NCBI GenBank assembly: GCA_029851415.1 | Contig: CM056742.1 | Span: 157,175,121 to 157,239,120 of the forward strand | Direction of reading: 5' to 3' | DNA: 64,000 nucleotides | DNA from: Eretmocerus hayati | Lineage: Eukaryota; Arthropoda; Insecta; Hymenoptera; Aphelinidae | Shown: one piece after another, positions 44,240 to 56,523 of the stretch | How the letters are laid out: each line of letters starts with the position of its first letter | How positions within the stretch are numbered: the stretch's first letter is position 1 | Program-made: the position numbers and the translations under genes | The notes under the pieces: generated by a model | Seen by the model: only the letters and a program-made list of their open reading frames with translations | Told to the model about the DNA's origin: nothing | Databases searched by the model: none

Positions 44240-45739
44240 ATTAGTTGAGCATTTGCGGGATTTGGGAATTTAATATAATTACAAAAAATAACAAAGTTAC
44301 GAAGAAACATTGCCACAGATGCAAAGAGAGTTTAGGTGAAGCCGAGCTACGGTGGTGGCGTGGAACGACTGAAGAATAAAAATAGGATAATGGTGCCGGA
44401 TTCACCGTCGTTTTCCAGTCTTCCTTCTCGGCAAAAGCAGCGATTGGTGAAGGTCCATTCACAAACGCGTATTTTATGCGACGCGCGCGCGCAAAAATGC
44501 CACTCTACGAGACTTGGAACCATCTATGTTTGATAGAACATAACGCTCTCATCAGTCATATCAAGGTATTCGGGGAAGGGGGAGGGAGTGCTATTATCGA
44601 TAAATAATCCAGATCATTGTTTACTTTGTTATTCCAATACTGATCAGGATAGTGATCGCAAAGCGAGGTAGTTTAGTATAATTCTCTCTAAACATGCTGT
44701 TTATGATCTTAGTTGGATCTTCTAAAACTTGACGAGTAGCACGACCCCGATGATGGCGATCCAGAAATTTCTGCTTCTACTTGAATAATCAAAACGCATC
44801 CTTAGCATTTATGTCAAAAAAGTAAGAATCCCGGTCGATATATTGCAGGAAATATTGTGACTAGGACTTGTCTGATGATCTTTCTCGCGATTGTCTCGTC
44901 TCAGTTTGACTAATCAGAGAGGTGACAAAAATGATGATGCGTGTGTTTTATATTTTTCAAAATTATCAAATCTGCTTTCAGAATATTGAAACTGGGCATA
45001 CAATTCTTAGTGGAATCATATATGAATGGTTCAGTTCTATTGTAGACTAAGTCCATTTTCGACAAATCGAGTAAATCGACTTCAAAGTAATTATTATGAG
45101 ACATTTAATTCTAGTGAATGATTATGGTCAAAGTAAATGTTCTATCATGAAATTTTCATGTCATTGCGGAACAATTTGCAATTACTGTCTGGTAATGAGA
45201 AGCTAATTACCGCGAAATAATGAACTTAGTCCACTATGGAACAACTAAGTTTTGACTCGAAATTTCAGTCCCATAGTGGATTAAGTCCAAAAATATCGCC
45301 AGGAGACGCAAGAGCAAACTTGTTTCGCTTTGGAACTGAGAGTTTTGGTAACTTTTTATAGTTTCAGGATCAATTAGCTTTACATACCTGATGGTACGGC
45401 GTTCAAAAGTATTTCAGGGGCTATAATAAATTCATAATGAATCTAGCATGGTAACTATCCCCAAAAATGAGAGTGCCGTCGACAATGAAATTCATTATTA
45501 GTCTCAAGAAGTTGCGGGAAGAATTCGAGAAAAATTCGGTAAATATGTAGAATTTATTTCAGAAACTCAATGTCACTTATATAAGAACGGAATTCTATCA
45601 CGTTTCGTCTAAATAGTCACGAGAAAACGAGAACCAATGCGCCCAAGTATCATAATATGTTTTTTGATCTTCTGTATGCGAATAAAAAGCGACAATCAGA
45701 GTGCAAATGACTCATTTGCGCACAGACGATCAAAAGTAA
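44240..45739. other. No supported gene; one small inverted repeat
   Basis: CTTAGTCCACTATGG near 45222 recurs inverted near 45270. Remaining ORFs are short and unrecognised. Confidence 0.4.
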
Positions 45740-46290
45740 GTTTTACACCTGTGTATCGAATACTATTTCTTGACAAACTGTGAGAGAAAGTGGAAAATCA
45801 GTGCGGAAGAGTTACTTTCTCGCACAGGGTGTCAAAATAGTATATTACGCAACAAGTGCGAGAAGGTCAATTTCCGCACAAGTTGCCAAACGAGTGCGAG
45901 AAGTTAATATTCACGCACACTTTGAAACTTCTCGCTTCGCGAGCGTGCGTAAATATGTACTTCTAGGTGTGCGAGAAGTTTCAAAGTGTGCGTGAATGTT
46001 ACTTTTCGCGCGAGTTGGCAACGTGTGCGGAAACTTCTCGCACGTGTTGCGTATACTATTTTTTGCAACTGTGCGCGAAGTTGTAATTAAATGCACCACT
46101 GTCCGAGCAAGATTATCTTGGAAACGAAGTTTTCAAGAAAGGCCAAATTCAGAGGGATGACGTGACATCATATTTTGGAATTGTGCGTGAATGAAAATGC
46201 ATTAGAGCGAGAAGTTACATTCACGCACACTCCACCAGTGCGTGAATGTAAAACTGTGCGAGAAGTCATTCACGCATTACTTCTCGCACT
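45740..46290. repeat. Palindromic cluster built from GTGCGAGAAGT and TTCACGCAC words
   Basis: A perfect 27-base inverted repeat lies at 45909-45935 / 45971-45997. Imperfect pairing continues outward for about 130-150 bases per arm (TAGTATA.TACGCAACA..TGCGAGAAG on the left; its inverse near 46030-46060). A separate cluster of the same words occurs at 46200-46290. The words GTGCGAGAAGT/ACTTCTCGCAC recur about ten times in both orientations. It is non-coding. Confidence 0.7.
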
Positions 46291-46789
46291 GTGAATAATG
46301 AAGAGAAGTCTCATTTTTCTACAACTTCGCGCACACAGTTGCAAAAAAGAATTTTCACGGGCAATTTTCACTTTCATAGTAATAAACAACGCGTGTCCGC
46401 TTACAATAAGTAATATGACAAACTTTGTAATTAATCCAAGTTACAACTATTTTTTCGTCGATAATGAGTCTGCGGTGTGATTAATACAACACCAGACTAC
46501 CATGTGGATAAATAGAATGGAATACTGCAAACTTCAATCATTTGAATTCTCTACCATTTGGATCTTTCAAATTCAGAAACAATTTTGAAATATGTTGAGA
46601 ATAGTGCGTCCTAGAATAAATTTTGATTGTAGAAAGATAAAGTGACTAGACTTGAACTTAGTTACAATGCGACTTGATTACTCGGCGAGTTTACCAGAAT
46701 TCTGTACGAACAGCCTCATTCGAGTCGACGTTTACTTGATTTTTGGAATCGATTTTTCATAACATTGCATGTACTCATAGCAAGCGAAG

Positions 46790-47273
46790 TTGGAAATTTT
46801 TTCGTTGGTACAGTTAGTTTTATCCAAAAATAGATTTCGACAGATGGGATGCGATGCTGTTGAAAAAATTGTAGAAAAATTGTATTATTTTGTGATTTCA
46901 AATGAAAGTTGGATATTTTATATGCAAGAAGTGCATTCAAACTTGCTACATTTGAACGATATCATACTATCGATACCTTTTCGAGATCTTAAGTTTTGGA
47001 TAAGTTGTATGAAGAAAAATTAGGTGAAAACACAATCCAGTGGCTTATTCTTTTGCATATTTTGTACTAAGATTTGTAGTGATCGTGGCTTTTTTTACAT
47101 CCGTTATTTTAGTAAGTGACATGAGCGTAGACATAGAATCAACTCAAATTATTCCTACAAAAAAGTTGAGTACCAGAAGACAGATTGATACAATTTTTAA
47201 CAAACAAGGAGTGCAAGGCGTCAAGCTTGAATATCTCTGTGAATCTCTGAGATATCGTTTATCTTCTTGGTAG
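46790..47273 (+). other. Two short open frames of unknown nature
   Basis: Frames 46790-47023 and 47040-47273 are open, but their first codons are TTG and GTG, with the first ATGs well inside (about 46848 and 47122). The second begins just after a possible splice acceptor (AATCCAG) and has a hydrophobic N-terminal segment (FVVIVAFFTSVILVSD). No family was recognised. They sit upstream of the 47491 ORF on the same strand. Confidence 0.25.
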
Positions 47274-47490
47274 CATTGATTCGAAAGAAAACAATGAACT
47301 GACGTTATTTTTTATATATGCAATCAAGGATTTTTCGAAAATTTGGCCAACTTGACAATGTCGATAAGTGTGCGATTGATAGGAATCCGACACCCTCTTA
47401 GGTACACTTGTCCGTTCGAAGCGCATTTCATGGATCCAATCGCCTCGAGATACTGATCTCTGAGATAACTTCCTAATAAACCAAATCATC

Positions 47491-48152
47491 ATGGAGTTAG
47501 AAGTCGCAAAAAACGAAATTTTGAGATTGATGGAGAACGAGGAAGACCGGGAAACTAGGACGGTGCTGTTCTATTTAGCTCAATCATTTAATCTGACGAA
47601 AGTTTGGCTCACAGCAAAGCCACTTGGTTACAACTACCTCCACGTGGTTTGCTGGTTTTACATAAATAATAATGGGAATCTGGATGAAGGTGTTCTGCCC
47701 TTCACAACTGCAGATAGACAGATTGTTAACATGCCCTGGGAAAGTAAAGCAATGGCCTTGGTCCAGGATGTGGTAATCGAAGGCTTGCCATCGAGTGATA
47801 ATGGGGCCCCGGTTTCATTATAGAACCCTGGACATTAGAAAAGCAATACATAAGGGATAGGATAAACATCCATGAGCATTACAGAACAGGCTTCCTCGAA
47901 ATGAGCACTTACTGGGGCAAGAAGATTTGGGGACCACTAATGTCATCCTTCGAGACAAAGTTTCAACGAGCACTGCATGAATCAGAATCTATCATCAGAG
48001 ATGCAGTGTTTTCAAGATATGGTGCTCCAGAGCTCGACACGGAAATTGCAGAGACCGAGATTCATGGGTTATGGCTGGAGGTGCTCTATTCAACTCGAAC
48101 AATGGAAAAAGTTGAATTATTGTATTCATTATGTTCACAACATGATATGTAA
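47491..48152 (+). pseudogene. Intronless ORF of unknown function, split by one frameshift
   Basis: An ATG-started frame (47491-47823, 110 residues) ends at TAG just after a GGGGCCCC stretch (about 47805-47812). The next frame is open from there through 48152 with good protein character (WGPLMSSFETKFQRAL, HGLWLEVLYSTRTMEK). Together they suggest one protein of about 220 residues disrupted by a single indel. It has no introns, signal peptide or transmembrane segment. AATAAA follows at about 48163. Not recognised: it could be an element-encoded gene or an old viral insertion, and nothing in the sequence decides between them. Confidence 0.45.
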
Positions 48153-48538
48153 AAACATAAAATAAAGAATTTCTTCAGTAGTTGATTGTGTATTCTTGGA
48201 AAGTTCTCCTCTATAGTACCAGTGCAATGGTTTGATGGCGATTTATTTGCTTGTGCTCTAGAGACTTGCAAGTTGGATGGTATTTGTCAACTGAAACCTA
48301 AAATAATTTTTGACATTTGCGAGTCCAGGACTGAAACTGACCTCTTCGACAAAGTAGCAATGACTGCTCTCTCTTGAAAGTAGTACCTCAATTTTTCAGA
48401 TCCTTGAAGGAACAAAAATCCTCCAGGGGCTGAGGCAGATAACAAATATTCTGATGGTACAATAAAAAAAGCTTTTACAATACAAACATGTGATTTTATT
48501 GTCCTGTCTAAACAGTGAACCCCTCGTTGGTGGAATAC

Positions 48539-48727
48539 CTGTTGGATCGATAAGCTAATTTGCACTCGGAAGGGTTTGGGACGTACAGAAAATGAGGAAC
48601 AAGCGGGCAGGGGCATACAGTTCTCAGATTTTCTTTTACTTTTAGAGGAGACTTTGCTTTTGGAGATATTGCAACTGGTAGAAACCATCAACAATTCAGA
48701 TTCATTTTCACCGGTTATAGGTAACAC
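48539..48727 (-). other. Possible exon, unidentified
   Basis: An open stretch (VLPITGENESELLMVS ... VQISLSIQQ) is followed by a donor (CCAACAG|GTATTCC). It is Ser/Lys-rich and an upstream partner exon was not found. It would be convergent with the 47491 ORF. Confidence 0.25.
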
Positions 48728-49614
48728 ATTTTTATAGTAGTATCATATTCAAGTGTAAGTGACTAGATAGAAATGGTGAATCGATATTCTCTACCCTTCC
48801 TATCGTGTGGGATGAGAAAATAGTCAATCCGTAAGCTACTTTCACCTTAGTGATTATGCAAGATGTTTTTGGGTTCAGACTTGGAACAATTAGAGAAACT
48901 CAATATATTAGGATTCAGGAAAGAAATTTACCTGTGTACCCCTAAGCTTCGTCCTTGGAACTATCCGGAATTCAAAATCTTTTAGTATGATTCCTTGGAG
49001 CTATCAGGACTAGAAATAATTTTAATTTAATGCAGGTGAAAGATTTATTTCATTTTCCAACAAGCTGAAAAGTTCTAGATTCAAGATTATAGGCATCACT
49101 CAAACAAGAGATATTAGGAGTGTGGATGGTACTATTTCAAATACTGAAGATCCTTGAAGAATTTCTGAAGTTTCATAAGTGAAATACACATTATCCGGCA
49201 GAAAGGTTGTATAGGAACGAAAGCTCGTATGCAAATTGGATAACTCTCTTAACAATCCATAAAAGAACGTGGAATGTCAATACTTACCATTCAAATCTTA
49301 CCTATATGCAATAGCTACTGGAGAAATGTATTTAGTCCTGTAGATCTGCTTTAACTCTGAAAATTTTCCAAGGGCATAAGGGCATTTTCCAAGGGTATAA
49401 GTAGAAATCGGAGCAACCAGCGAAAGACTGCAAAAACCGTTGGGAAGCGTTATTAGCAAGCGATGGTTTGGACAGAACTGACAGATTCAAAGCAGAATCG
49501 GACAGCGGCAGACGACACTCACGGTTGACGTATAGTGGCGTCAATACACTGCCAGTTTGACACAAAATGAATAAGAGCAATGAAAAAATTTACACCATTC
49601 TCTCGAGCGATTCT
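48728..49614. other. No supported gene
   Basis: AT-rich DNA inside the presumed X-bounded element. Short ORFs only. Confidence 0.4.
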
Positions 49615-49763
49615 TGCTCTGAAAGGTGCAATCATTTTTGACAATTAAAAATTTTATTGAAAATTTGGACAAGTTGCTGACGTCATACGCAACCGCGTAC
49701 ACCAGCGTGAGCGCGAGCGCTGCTCTTGGCGCGTGGCGCATCGTTATTTCACAATAAGGTCCC
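49615..49763 (+). repeat. Terminal repeat X, right copy (149 bp)
   Basis: Same sequence and orientation as 42723-42865, with a 6-base insertion. It ends CACAATAAGGTCCC and abuts the gag 5' half on the minus strand. Sequences inward of the two copies are unrelated, as expected for the two different ends of one element. Confidence 0.72.
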
Positions 49764-51915
49764 AGGCACGGCAGATAACATCTCGGCATCCGTCACTGTC
49801 AGCATCCGCCAGCAGTCCTTGAGGTTGGCCAGGAACTCCTCCGGGCCTCCTCTGCCTCCCCCACCGAAGCTAATCTTTATGCTCTGCAGCATTTTAATAA
49901 TTTGAAACGTTCTCGCATTGGCCTGACCCGCCTGACTCCAGTTAGAGTCATCATCAGAGGTATCATATTCAGATTCACTACTCTCCCGACGTCTGTGATT
50001 CCTACGTCTTTCGCGGTGACCATCCCGAGAATCTCGTGACCTACGTCGCCCCATTCGCCGCCTAGACCTATCCGAATCCGATACCGAACGTCTATCACGG
50101 CGTGAATCCCGCGGGAGAGAATTATCGGACGAACTATCTCGGCTAACTCGGTTACCATGGCGATTATCTCGCCCCCTATCGGCATCTCGGGAATTATTCC
50201 GGCAATCTCGGTAGTCCCCGGAGCGGCGACGGTGCGTATGATCACCCGAAGTTTGGCGTTGATCAGCGTGATTGATCTGCGACGAGCACCGCTGGCTTCG
50301 GTGTGAGGTTGGTGGATCGACGCGACTGCGGGAGCCCTCGACAGGATATTCGCGTTCGCGCGGCACGGCACTCGATCTGACACGTCGGCTCTCGGCTTCT
50401 TGAGCATGATCTGGAATTACACGCTCCTGTTCCGACACGGCACGATTCCGGTAGCTGTCCCCCGGTCGCTCACGAGGGTGCTGATTCGCATTCATATTGG
50501 CTCGCTGGCCCTGAGTCGATGGGGAGCGTCTCGCATTTCTGATACTATCGGTATCGACTCGACACGGTTGGGACGTCTACTCGATGCACGTTCAGTCCCG
50601 CGCGGATTCCCGTTAGCAGTCGCGCTATCGGTAAGCGGTACGCGCGAGTGCCACGCATTGGGTTGACATTCCGGCTGATCCGCACCACTGCTAAGGCTAT
50701 CAAGTGAGGGATCACGACGCCTCGAACTATCGAGCGTGTAAGATGGTGGCGGGTCGTCGTCACTCGAGTCTCGATGATCTACGCGTTTGAGCTAGGGGTC
50801 ACGGCAACTGGTACGGTTTGAACGCGGCCTATTTTCTCGAGGGTCATGAATACCAAACGGAATTCCGTCGTGGTCCCACCACATGGTTTCTCCTCGTGAC
50901 GATTCCGGGTTGCGCTCGGTGAGTCGATTCAGCGTGCGGTATCCTGTTCCTAATAGGCGATGTTCCACTGGATATTGTGGTGGCATTGGCAGATATGGTG
51001 GATCTACAGGCAAACCTCGTTGGCTTGTTCCACTCCGCTGACTCGCAGACTCACTGTTACTTTCAGCTTCCGAAGACTGACTCTCCTCGACTATCTCGAC
51101 TCGTCTGGCATTTGCTGGCCTAGAATTGACTGAAACAGGTGGAATCACAGGCCCGCTAGACCTGGTTCGTGGAATAGCACCACTCCGAGGGCTCGGATTG
51201 AATAACAAGTCGTCGGCATATAAGGGGGGCGGTTGCTGCGATCCCGTGGCAGATATCAGCGCATCTGGAATCGCGGCGCCTGCTAATATAGCACCCGACA
51301 TCGCGCCCATCTGTATCATCAATCGATGACTCGATTGCGAGATCAGAAGACTACTCCTCGGCAACTGAAACGGCACATGGCTAACAGCTGGGGAGGGAAT
51401 GGGACCCGGAATACTACTCGTCACCCGCACGGCAGATTACGTAGTCGTCGTCACTGATGTGGTCACCGTAGTCGTCGCGGCAACAGTCACAACAGTCGAT
51501 GAGGTCGTGAGGGTTGGAGCAACTGAAAAGGGTGGTAATCCGGAAATTGCACGCCACGGCAGAGTTGACGTCGAGTCAGCGATTCCGCTGCGCGATCCCG
51601 TCGACGAGGAAGTCGTGGTTAAAAGAGAAACTGTAGTTGACGAGACTAACTCGGTCACTGCGGCTTCCGTACTAGTTATGGTGCTACTCTGTTGGGACGT
51701 ATCACGGCGAGACCGGTCCAAGCGTCGCCATGACTCTGGATGTTACCCCCGGCCTCGTCTACTTCTGGTTCCCATGGTACATCTGCTTCTGGGAAGCACT
51801 CTCTAAGCTCTGCCCTTACTAGTCGCGAACGCGTGCTTTCACGAGTTCCTTTATCATTCAGGCCTTTTGCTTGCAGCTGTCTCGTTACCGCTGCCCCATC
51901 TAACGCGAAAATCAA
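49764..51915 (-). pseudogene. Retrotransposon Gag, N-terminal part, decayed
   Basis: Minus-strand frames 51676-51915, 51437-51721, 50792-51430 and 49749-50495 line up as one decayed protein. Ser/Thr-rich and Arg/Ser (RS-like) regions come first, including a PPPSY motif near 50750. The stretch IKISFGGGGRGGPEEFLANL then leads into DCWRMLTVTDAEMLSAVP, the start of a gypsy-type capsid domain. It breaks at exactly the residue where the plus-strand fragment at 42866 resumes (AALTTDARSWY). Internal defects include a TAG at about 50792 and frame changes near 50500 and 51430. Confidence 0.65.
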
Positions 51916-53556
51916 TTAAGATACCCGCTGGTAGCGTTCATCCGTCTCCAGCAATGCTATGAGCTCCATATCTCCGCACCTGAGCAATCCTGAGATCATA
52001 GGTCGCGGTGGCAAAGCTTTCGGTCTACCCCTGGCCATCCCAGGTGCAACCCACTAGTCAAAAAACCGGCAAAAGTACGGCAGCTAACTTCAACTCCTGC
52101 GAAACTCCCAGCTATCCCCACTAAGGCTACTTGGTATTCCCACAGTACGCGGCAAAATCTCCCAAAAATCCGTAAGTCTATGCACACGCGTCACTACACT
52201 CAGTTCACTGAGTGTCGACAACTCCCTAATCGAACACTTCCACGTTTCGTAGAGAAAACCCGGAAAGATCCCCAAAAATCCCCTGCCAGAGTCCACAATA
52301 AGGATTGGGGGACGGGCAAGGGTGCGAGGTACTTCCAGGAGCTGTAGGAAAATCAAACTCGGCAAGATTCCAAATATATTTAAATATCAATATTCAAAAA
52401 TATTCACACACGTGCAAGGGAGGATAAGTCGGCGTACAAAGGCAGGGAGAAATTTTTCCGAATCAGAAAAATTCCCTACGGGACCAGTGAACCTCAATAA
52501 GATGCTATGGTAACTCTACGTGAGACTCAAGTCCCACCAGGAATGATTTGATTGGGTAAATCTACCAAATCCTAGGCATCAGGGCTGCAAATGGGGTACA
52601 AACTATTCAAATCAGGGAGAAATATTCGCTTTCACTATGACTATGGTGTGAGAGAGGGTACTACACTACCACTACACACGATGAGCCTCGTACGCACGCA
52701 AGAATACGGAAAAACCAACGATTTTTCCCAGTAGACGCACTTGAACAACTCCTTCGCACGCCTAGCATGCACCGCAACAATCTGAAACTTGGCAAAAATC
52801 GTTCAGAAATTTTTAAAAGTGGCAAGAGTCCCCTGAAAAATTTTTCAGAACGGCAACGGTGCGTTCAAAAATTTTTCCGAACCGCAGAGCACGTTCAGAA
52901 ATTTTCAAAAGTGCCTAACGGACAAGGGCTCATGCTAAGAAAACATAGTGGAAATAGGTCATTCATTGATGACATGTTTTAAGCTCTAGAATATAAGTAT
53001 TCTCAAAGTCAAATACCTTTAAATGCCAGATTCCATTGGCTTCTGATGATTCGTGCGTTCTTTATTGATTGATATTACATGCAATGTGTGCGCATTCATT
53101 GCTTTTGCAAAGTGTAGCTGTTTTATACAGGGGACTGGCTGACTTCTGGTACCGCTGATGATGGAATGAGACGAAAGAATAGGATGTTGGTATACTTGAA
53201 ATTCTCATTTGGTAACTTCAAGAAGTAAGCACCCAATTATTGCTTGCAACGCTTTGCAACAATTTCGTTAGGTTGCCTATCAGAATATTTTACTTTAATG
53301 AATCTCAAAGAGAGATTACTACATAAAATCACCAAACCACAACACTTATATTTAGAACAAAATTAAGTCAAAACTTGCAAAGTTATACTAGGCAGTCTAG
53401 ATTTAATTTGTTCTATCCGGTATAATAAATGGTTGTATAAGGGTGATGGGTAGGAGGTGCACGGATGAATGAATGGGTGGATTAATGAGTGGATGGATGG
53501 TTGGGGATGATAATGGGGACGGGGATGGGGGTGGGAAGTACCGGGCTGAAATGGTA
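51916..53556. other. Probable retrotransposon leader plus intergenic DNA
   Basis: Upstream of gag on the minus strand. No LTR pair or primer-binding site could be identified. At 52767-52915 a GTTCAGAAATTTTT-type word with neighbouring GGCAA/CGCA recurs about five times. Simple (GGAT)/(GGGGAT)-like sequence lies at 53460-53530. Confidence 0.35.
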
Positions 53557-54582
53557 TAGTCCGGTCTGGTTTGGTCTAGATTGGTGTTATTGAATCGAAT
53601 TCGGTCTAACCTGTTCTCATGCGGTCTATTCCTTTCTGATTAGGTTAGGTTTAGTCTAATTCGGTCGACTTCGTTCTAAGTGAGTCTAGCTCGGTCTAGC
53701 TCGGTCTGGTTCGGGGTAATTAGGTCTCGTTCGGTCTAGTTCTGTTAAATTAGGTCTAGTTCGAATTATGGAAGTATAAATATACTCTTTTGATCGGTCT
53801 TTGCGAGTTAAAGTCAGCTGGAACTGCTGAAATTTTTGGCATCAATCGAGAATGGATTTTTCGCCACTCTCGATCAATTTCAGAAATACCATCTGACTTT
53901 AACTCGCAAAGACCGATCAAATATACTTCCATAATTTGAAATTCCCGCGAGTGATAAATACTATATCCGATCATATCGATCGAGTGTCATAATTAACTAT
54001 ATATATCTCCGGCAGAAGGCCGAAGACCTGCCAAAAGTAAAAATGGTGAGAAATCAAATAGAAATAGCGGGTTAAAATCACCTTTCTCGCAAGCGCTTAA
54101 CGAAGATGAACTTTCGTATATAAGGACGTTCTAACCATCGAACATTCGGCCACTTGAGCCGCGTGACAGTGGTAAACTCTCATTGCTCTTCCACCACTTT
54201 GAAAAGCTCGAGCAATGAGAGAAGGTCTAATTCGGTCTATTTCAGTCTAGTATTGTCGAATACGGTGTAGTTCCGTCCAATTCGGGCTATTTTTATCTAG
54301 GTCGGTCTAATTTGGTCCTTTCCCATCTAGCTCGGTGTAGTTGGGTCTAGATCGGGCCAATTTGATCTACATCGGTTCAGTTCGGTCTAATTAAGTCTAG
54401 CTCGGTCTAGTTTGGGGTGATTAGGTCCGTTCGGCCTACTTCGGTCTAATTCGGTCTAGTTCAGTCTAGTATGGTCGAATACGACTAGTACAATCTAGGT
54501 CGGTCTAATTAGGTTTGGTTTGGTCCAATCAGGTCTCTAGTTCGGTCTAGTTTGGCCTAATTTGGTCTAGTTTGTAGTTGCT
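53557..54582. repeat. TTCGGTCTA-type minisatellite, interrupted
   Basis: Dozens of degenerate 9-10-base units (TTCGGTCTAG, TTCGGTCTAA, TTTGGTCTAG) occur at 53557-53765 and 54222-54582. A 456-bp insertion interrupts the array and begins with a hairpin (53764-53936). Confidence 0.78.
53764..53936. repeat. Hairpin insertion within the minisatellite
   Basis: The arm near 53764-53817 containing CGGTCTTTGCGAGTTAAAGT pairs with 53893-53936. The inner part (CTGAAATT..ATCGAGA.TGG) also pairs, so almost all 173 bases fold into one stem. It may be a MITE or a hairpin precursor. Confidence 0.6.
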
Positions 54583-55082
54583 CTTATATGCACCAAGTCC
54601 GGAGATCAACGGTCAACTCATGCACACTGCACAATGAATTGAATTGACATCGCTTTGATTAACCCTTTACATTCACGCCATGTAACGGAAGTTTTTCAGC
54701 CCAATCGATTGATCAAAGATATACCAGGTCAGCTAATTGAAAAGAAACTATGCAATTCCGCAATATTCATTGTTGCTTACTTGAAGTTATGTCTCCACCA
54801 TTAGCCAGTATAATTTGACATAATACCAATTTTTCGAACTATTTCAAAACTTTTTTTAGACATCTTGAATTGATCAGCAATCATTATTTTACAACTATTC
54901 TTATTGAACTATAGAAGCATTTCTGGTGCCTATGACTTATCAAGAACATTTACAAGCCAAACGAGCGGTAGCGAGTAAGGCAAAAACGATAGTAAAATTA
55001 TAAAGTTGATTCACTAGAGAATTATTATCATTTCCTCCTCCGATGACACATAGTAATATGCATTGATGATGATTGGAGTTGA
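54583..55082. other. No supported feature
   Basis: AT-rich DNA. Nothing recognised. Confidence 0.4.
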
Positions 55083-55310
55083 GTAGGAAGGTTACTGGGA
55101 GTTTCGAAAAATTGGCTAGACGAGAAGAGACTATTCTTCACCATTGAGAAAAGTGTAACATTGACTTTCGGGAACTATAGAGACAGCATACCAAATAATC
55201 CTCAAATCATTGTTGCCGAAACGGAAATGGAGAGAATCTCGCATACAAAGTATCTTGGAATATGGATAGATCAAAACACAAAATAGGAAACTAAAATAAA
55301 TCTCGAAGTC
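55083..55310 (+). pseudogene. Non-LTR retrotransposon reverse transcriptase fragment
   Basis: A reading frame gives NWLDEKRLFFTIEKSVTLTF, then NYRDSIPNNPQIIV, EMERISHTKYLGIWID and a TAG at 55284-55286. This is the region after the catalytic motif in Jockey/RTE-type RTs, where 'N..KT....F' is followed by 'I.....KYLGI..D'. It is truncated at both ends. It could be the same class as the endonuclease fragment at 4590-5580. Confidence 0.6.
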
Positions 55311-56523
55311 ATAAGTACCAAATATTTGATATGTATTGAGTATGAGTAGACTGAGTTTCACGCTAAGCCCCCGAATCAGAGAGTGATAATTTTCGGACTC
55401 CAGTTCAGTAAGGCAGTCTTGAATATTCTTGGGAATTGAAAAATTCTTGAACCTATTCCATAGAATAATCAAATTTCTCTCAAGAATGATTGATGTGAGT
55501 ACTTGGTGTGCGAGCTTGGATCCTTACTTCATGAATGTGAATTTTGATGCTTTTATATGTATTATTCAAAGAGTCAAATGGCAAATCAAGGAGATGTGAT
55601 TCTCTTATTTTGATCTAGATTCTTGATGTACTGATTGAAGAACTTATTTTCGTGGGAAATTGAGTACATATACCCAATTGGTCAACATAAATTTTTGAAT
55701 TCATCTTGTTTTGGGGAAAATGCTTTCTTTGGAGAGTATTTCCAAGCCACTCACGTTTGTGATCGTGAATATATTGAATGCAAAGCTATTCATATTCCGA
55801 ATCAATCTTGACTTGAATGAAGAATGACTCTTTTTGAAGAATATTCAAATTATACATTGATTGCTAAGATCTGCTCGTTTCGAAAAGCAAGTCCAACTGT
55901 TCACGTTTGTGATCGTGAATGAATTAATCAATCTGTGTACGCTTTTGAGCGCAGATTCTTACTCGAGTCAGCCGTCTATATTTGTGCGCCAAGATGTCAG
56001 TGTGGCCAATGATGGAAAATTACATATAAGGAACTCCTTTTAGTGTCGCTATCTACACTTAGAGCAAGCAACTAGTATAAGCTCGCCTGATTACCTGCGA
56101 GAGTCTCTCATCTTTCTTGAAAAACTCTACGGTGTGCAATGAAATTTACAGTTCTCTATAACCTGACTTCTGAGTCAATGAAATGAAAATGGAAATAAAA
56201 TTTGTTCGTAAATAGACTCAGCTGGAGGAAATACTCATCATCTCCAATCGAACATAACGTCAACTGGGGTGTCTTTATTGGGACACTGATGTAACTTTGG
56301 AGCCCACATGAAACCATGTCCTCTTGCACCACGCCAGAGCTTGGAAACCATTTTCAGCCTTTTAAACAAAGTTCCCAATACACGGTACATAACAAAAGTG
56401 ACTCTCATGTGCTTTTCACTCTGGGATTCATCAGATAGAATTTACACCAATCTGCAATGATTCATCACAAACATTTCTAATTTGTGATGAATTCTTGTGG
56501 AATGCTGATTTGCGAAGTGATTG

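Noticed and set aside
46790..47273. Viral gene cluster together with 47491-48152
   Set aside because: Suggested by three successive short frames, but two lack ATG starts and no viral family is recognisable.
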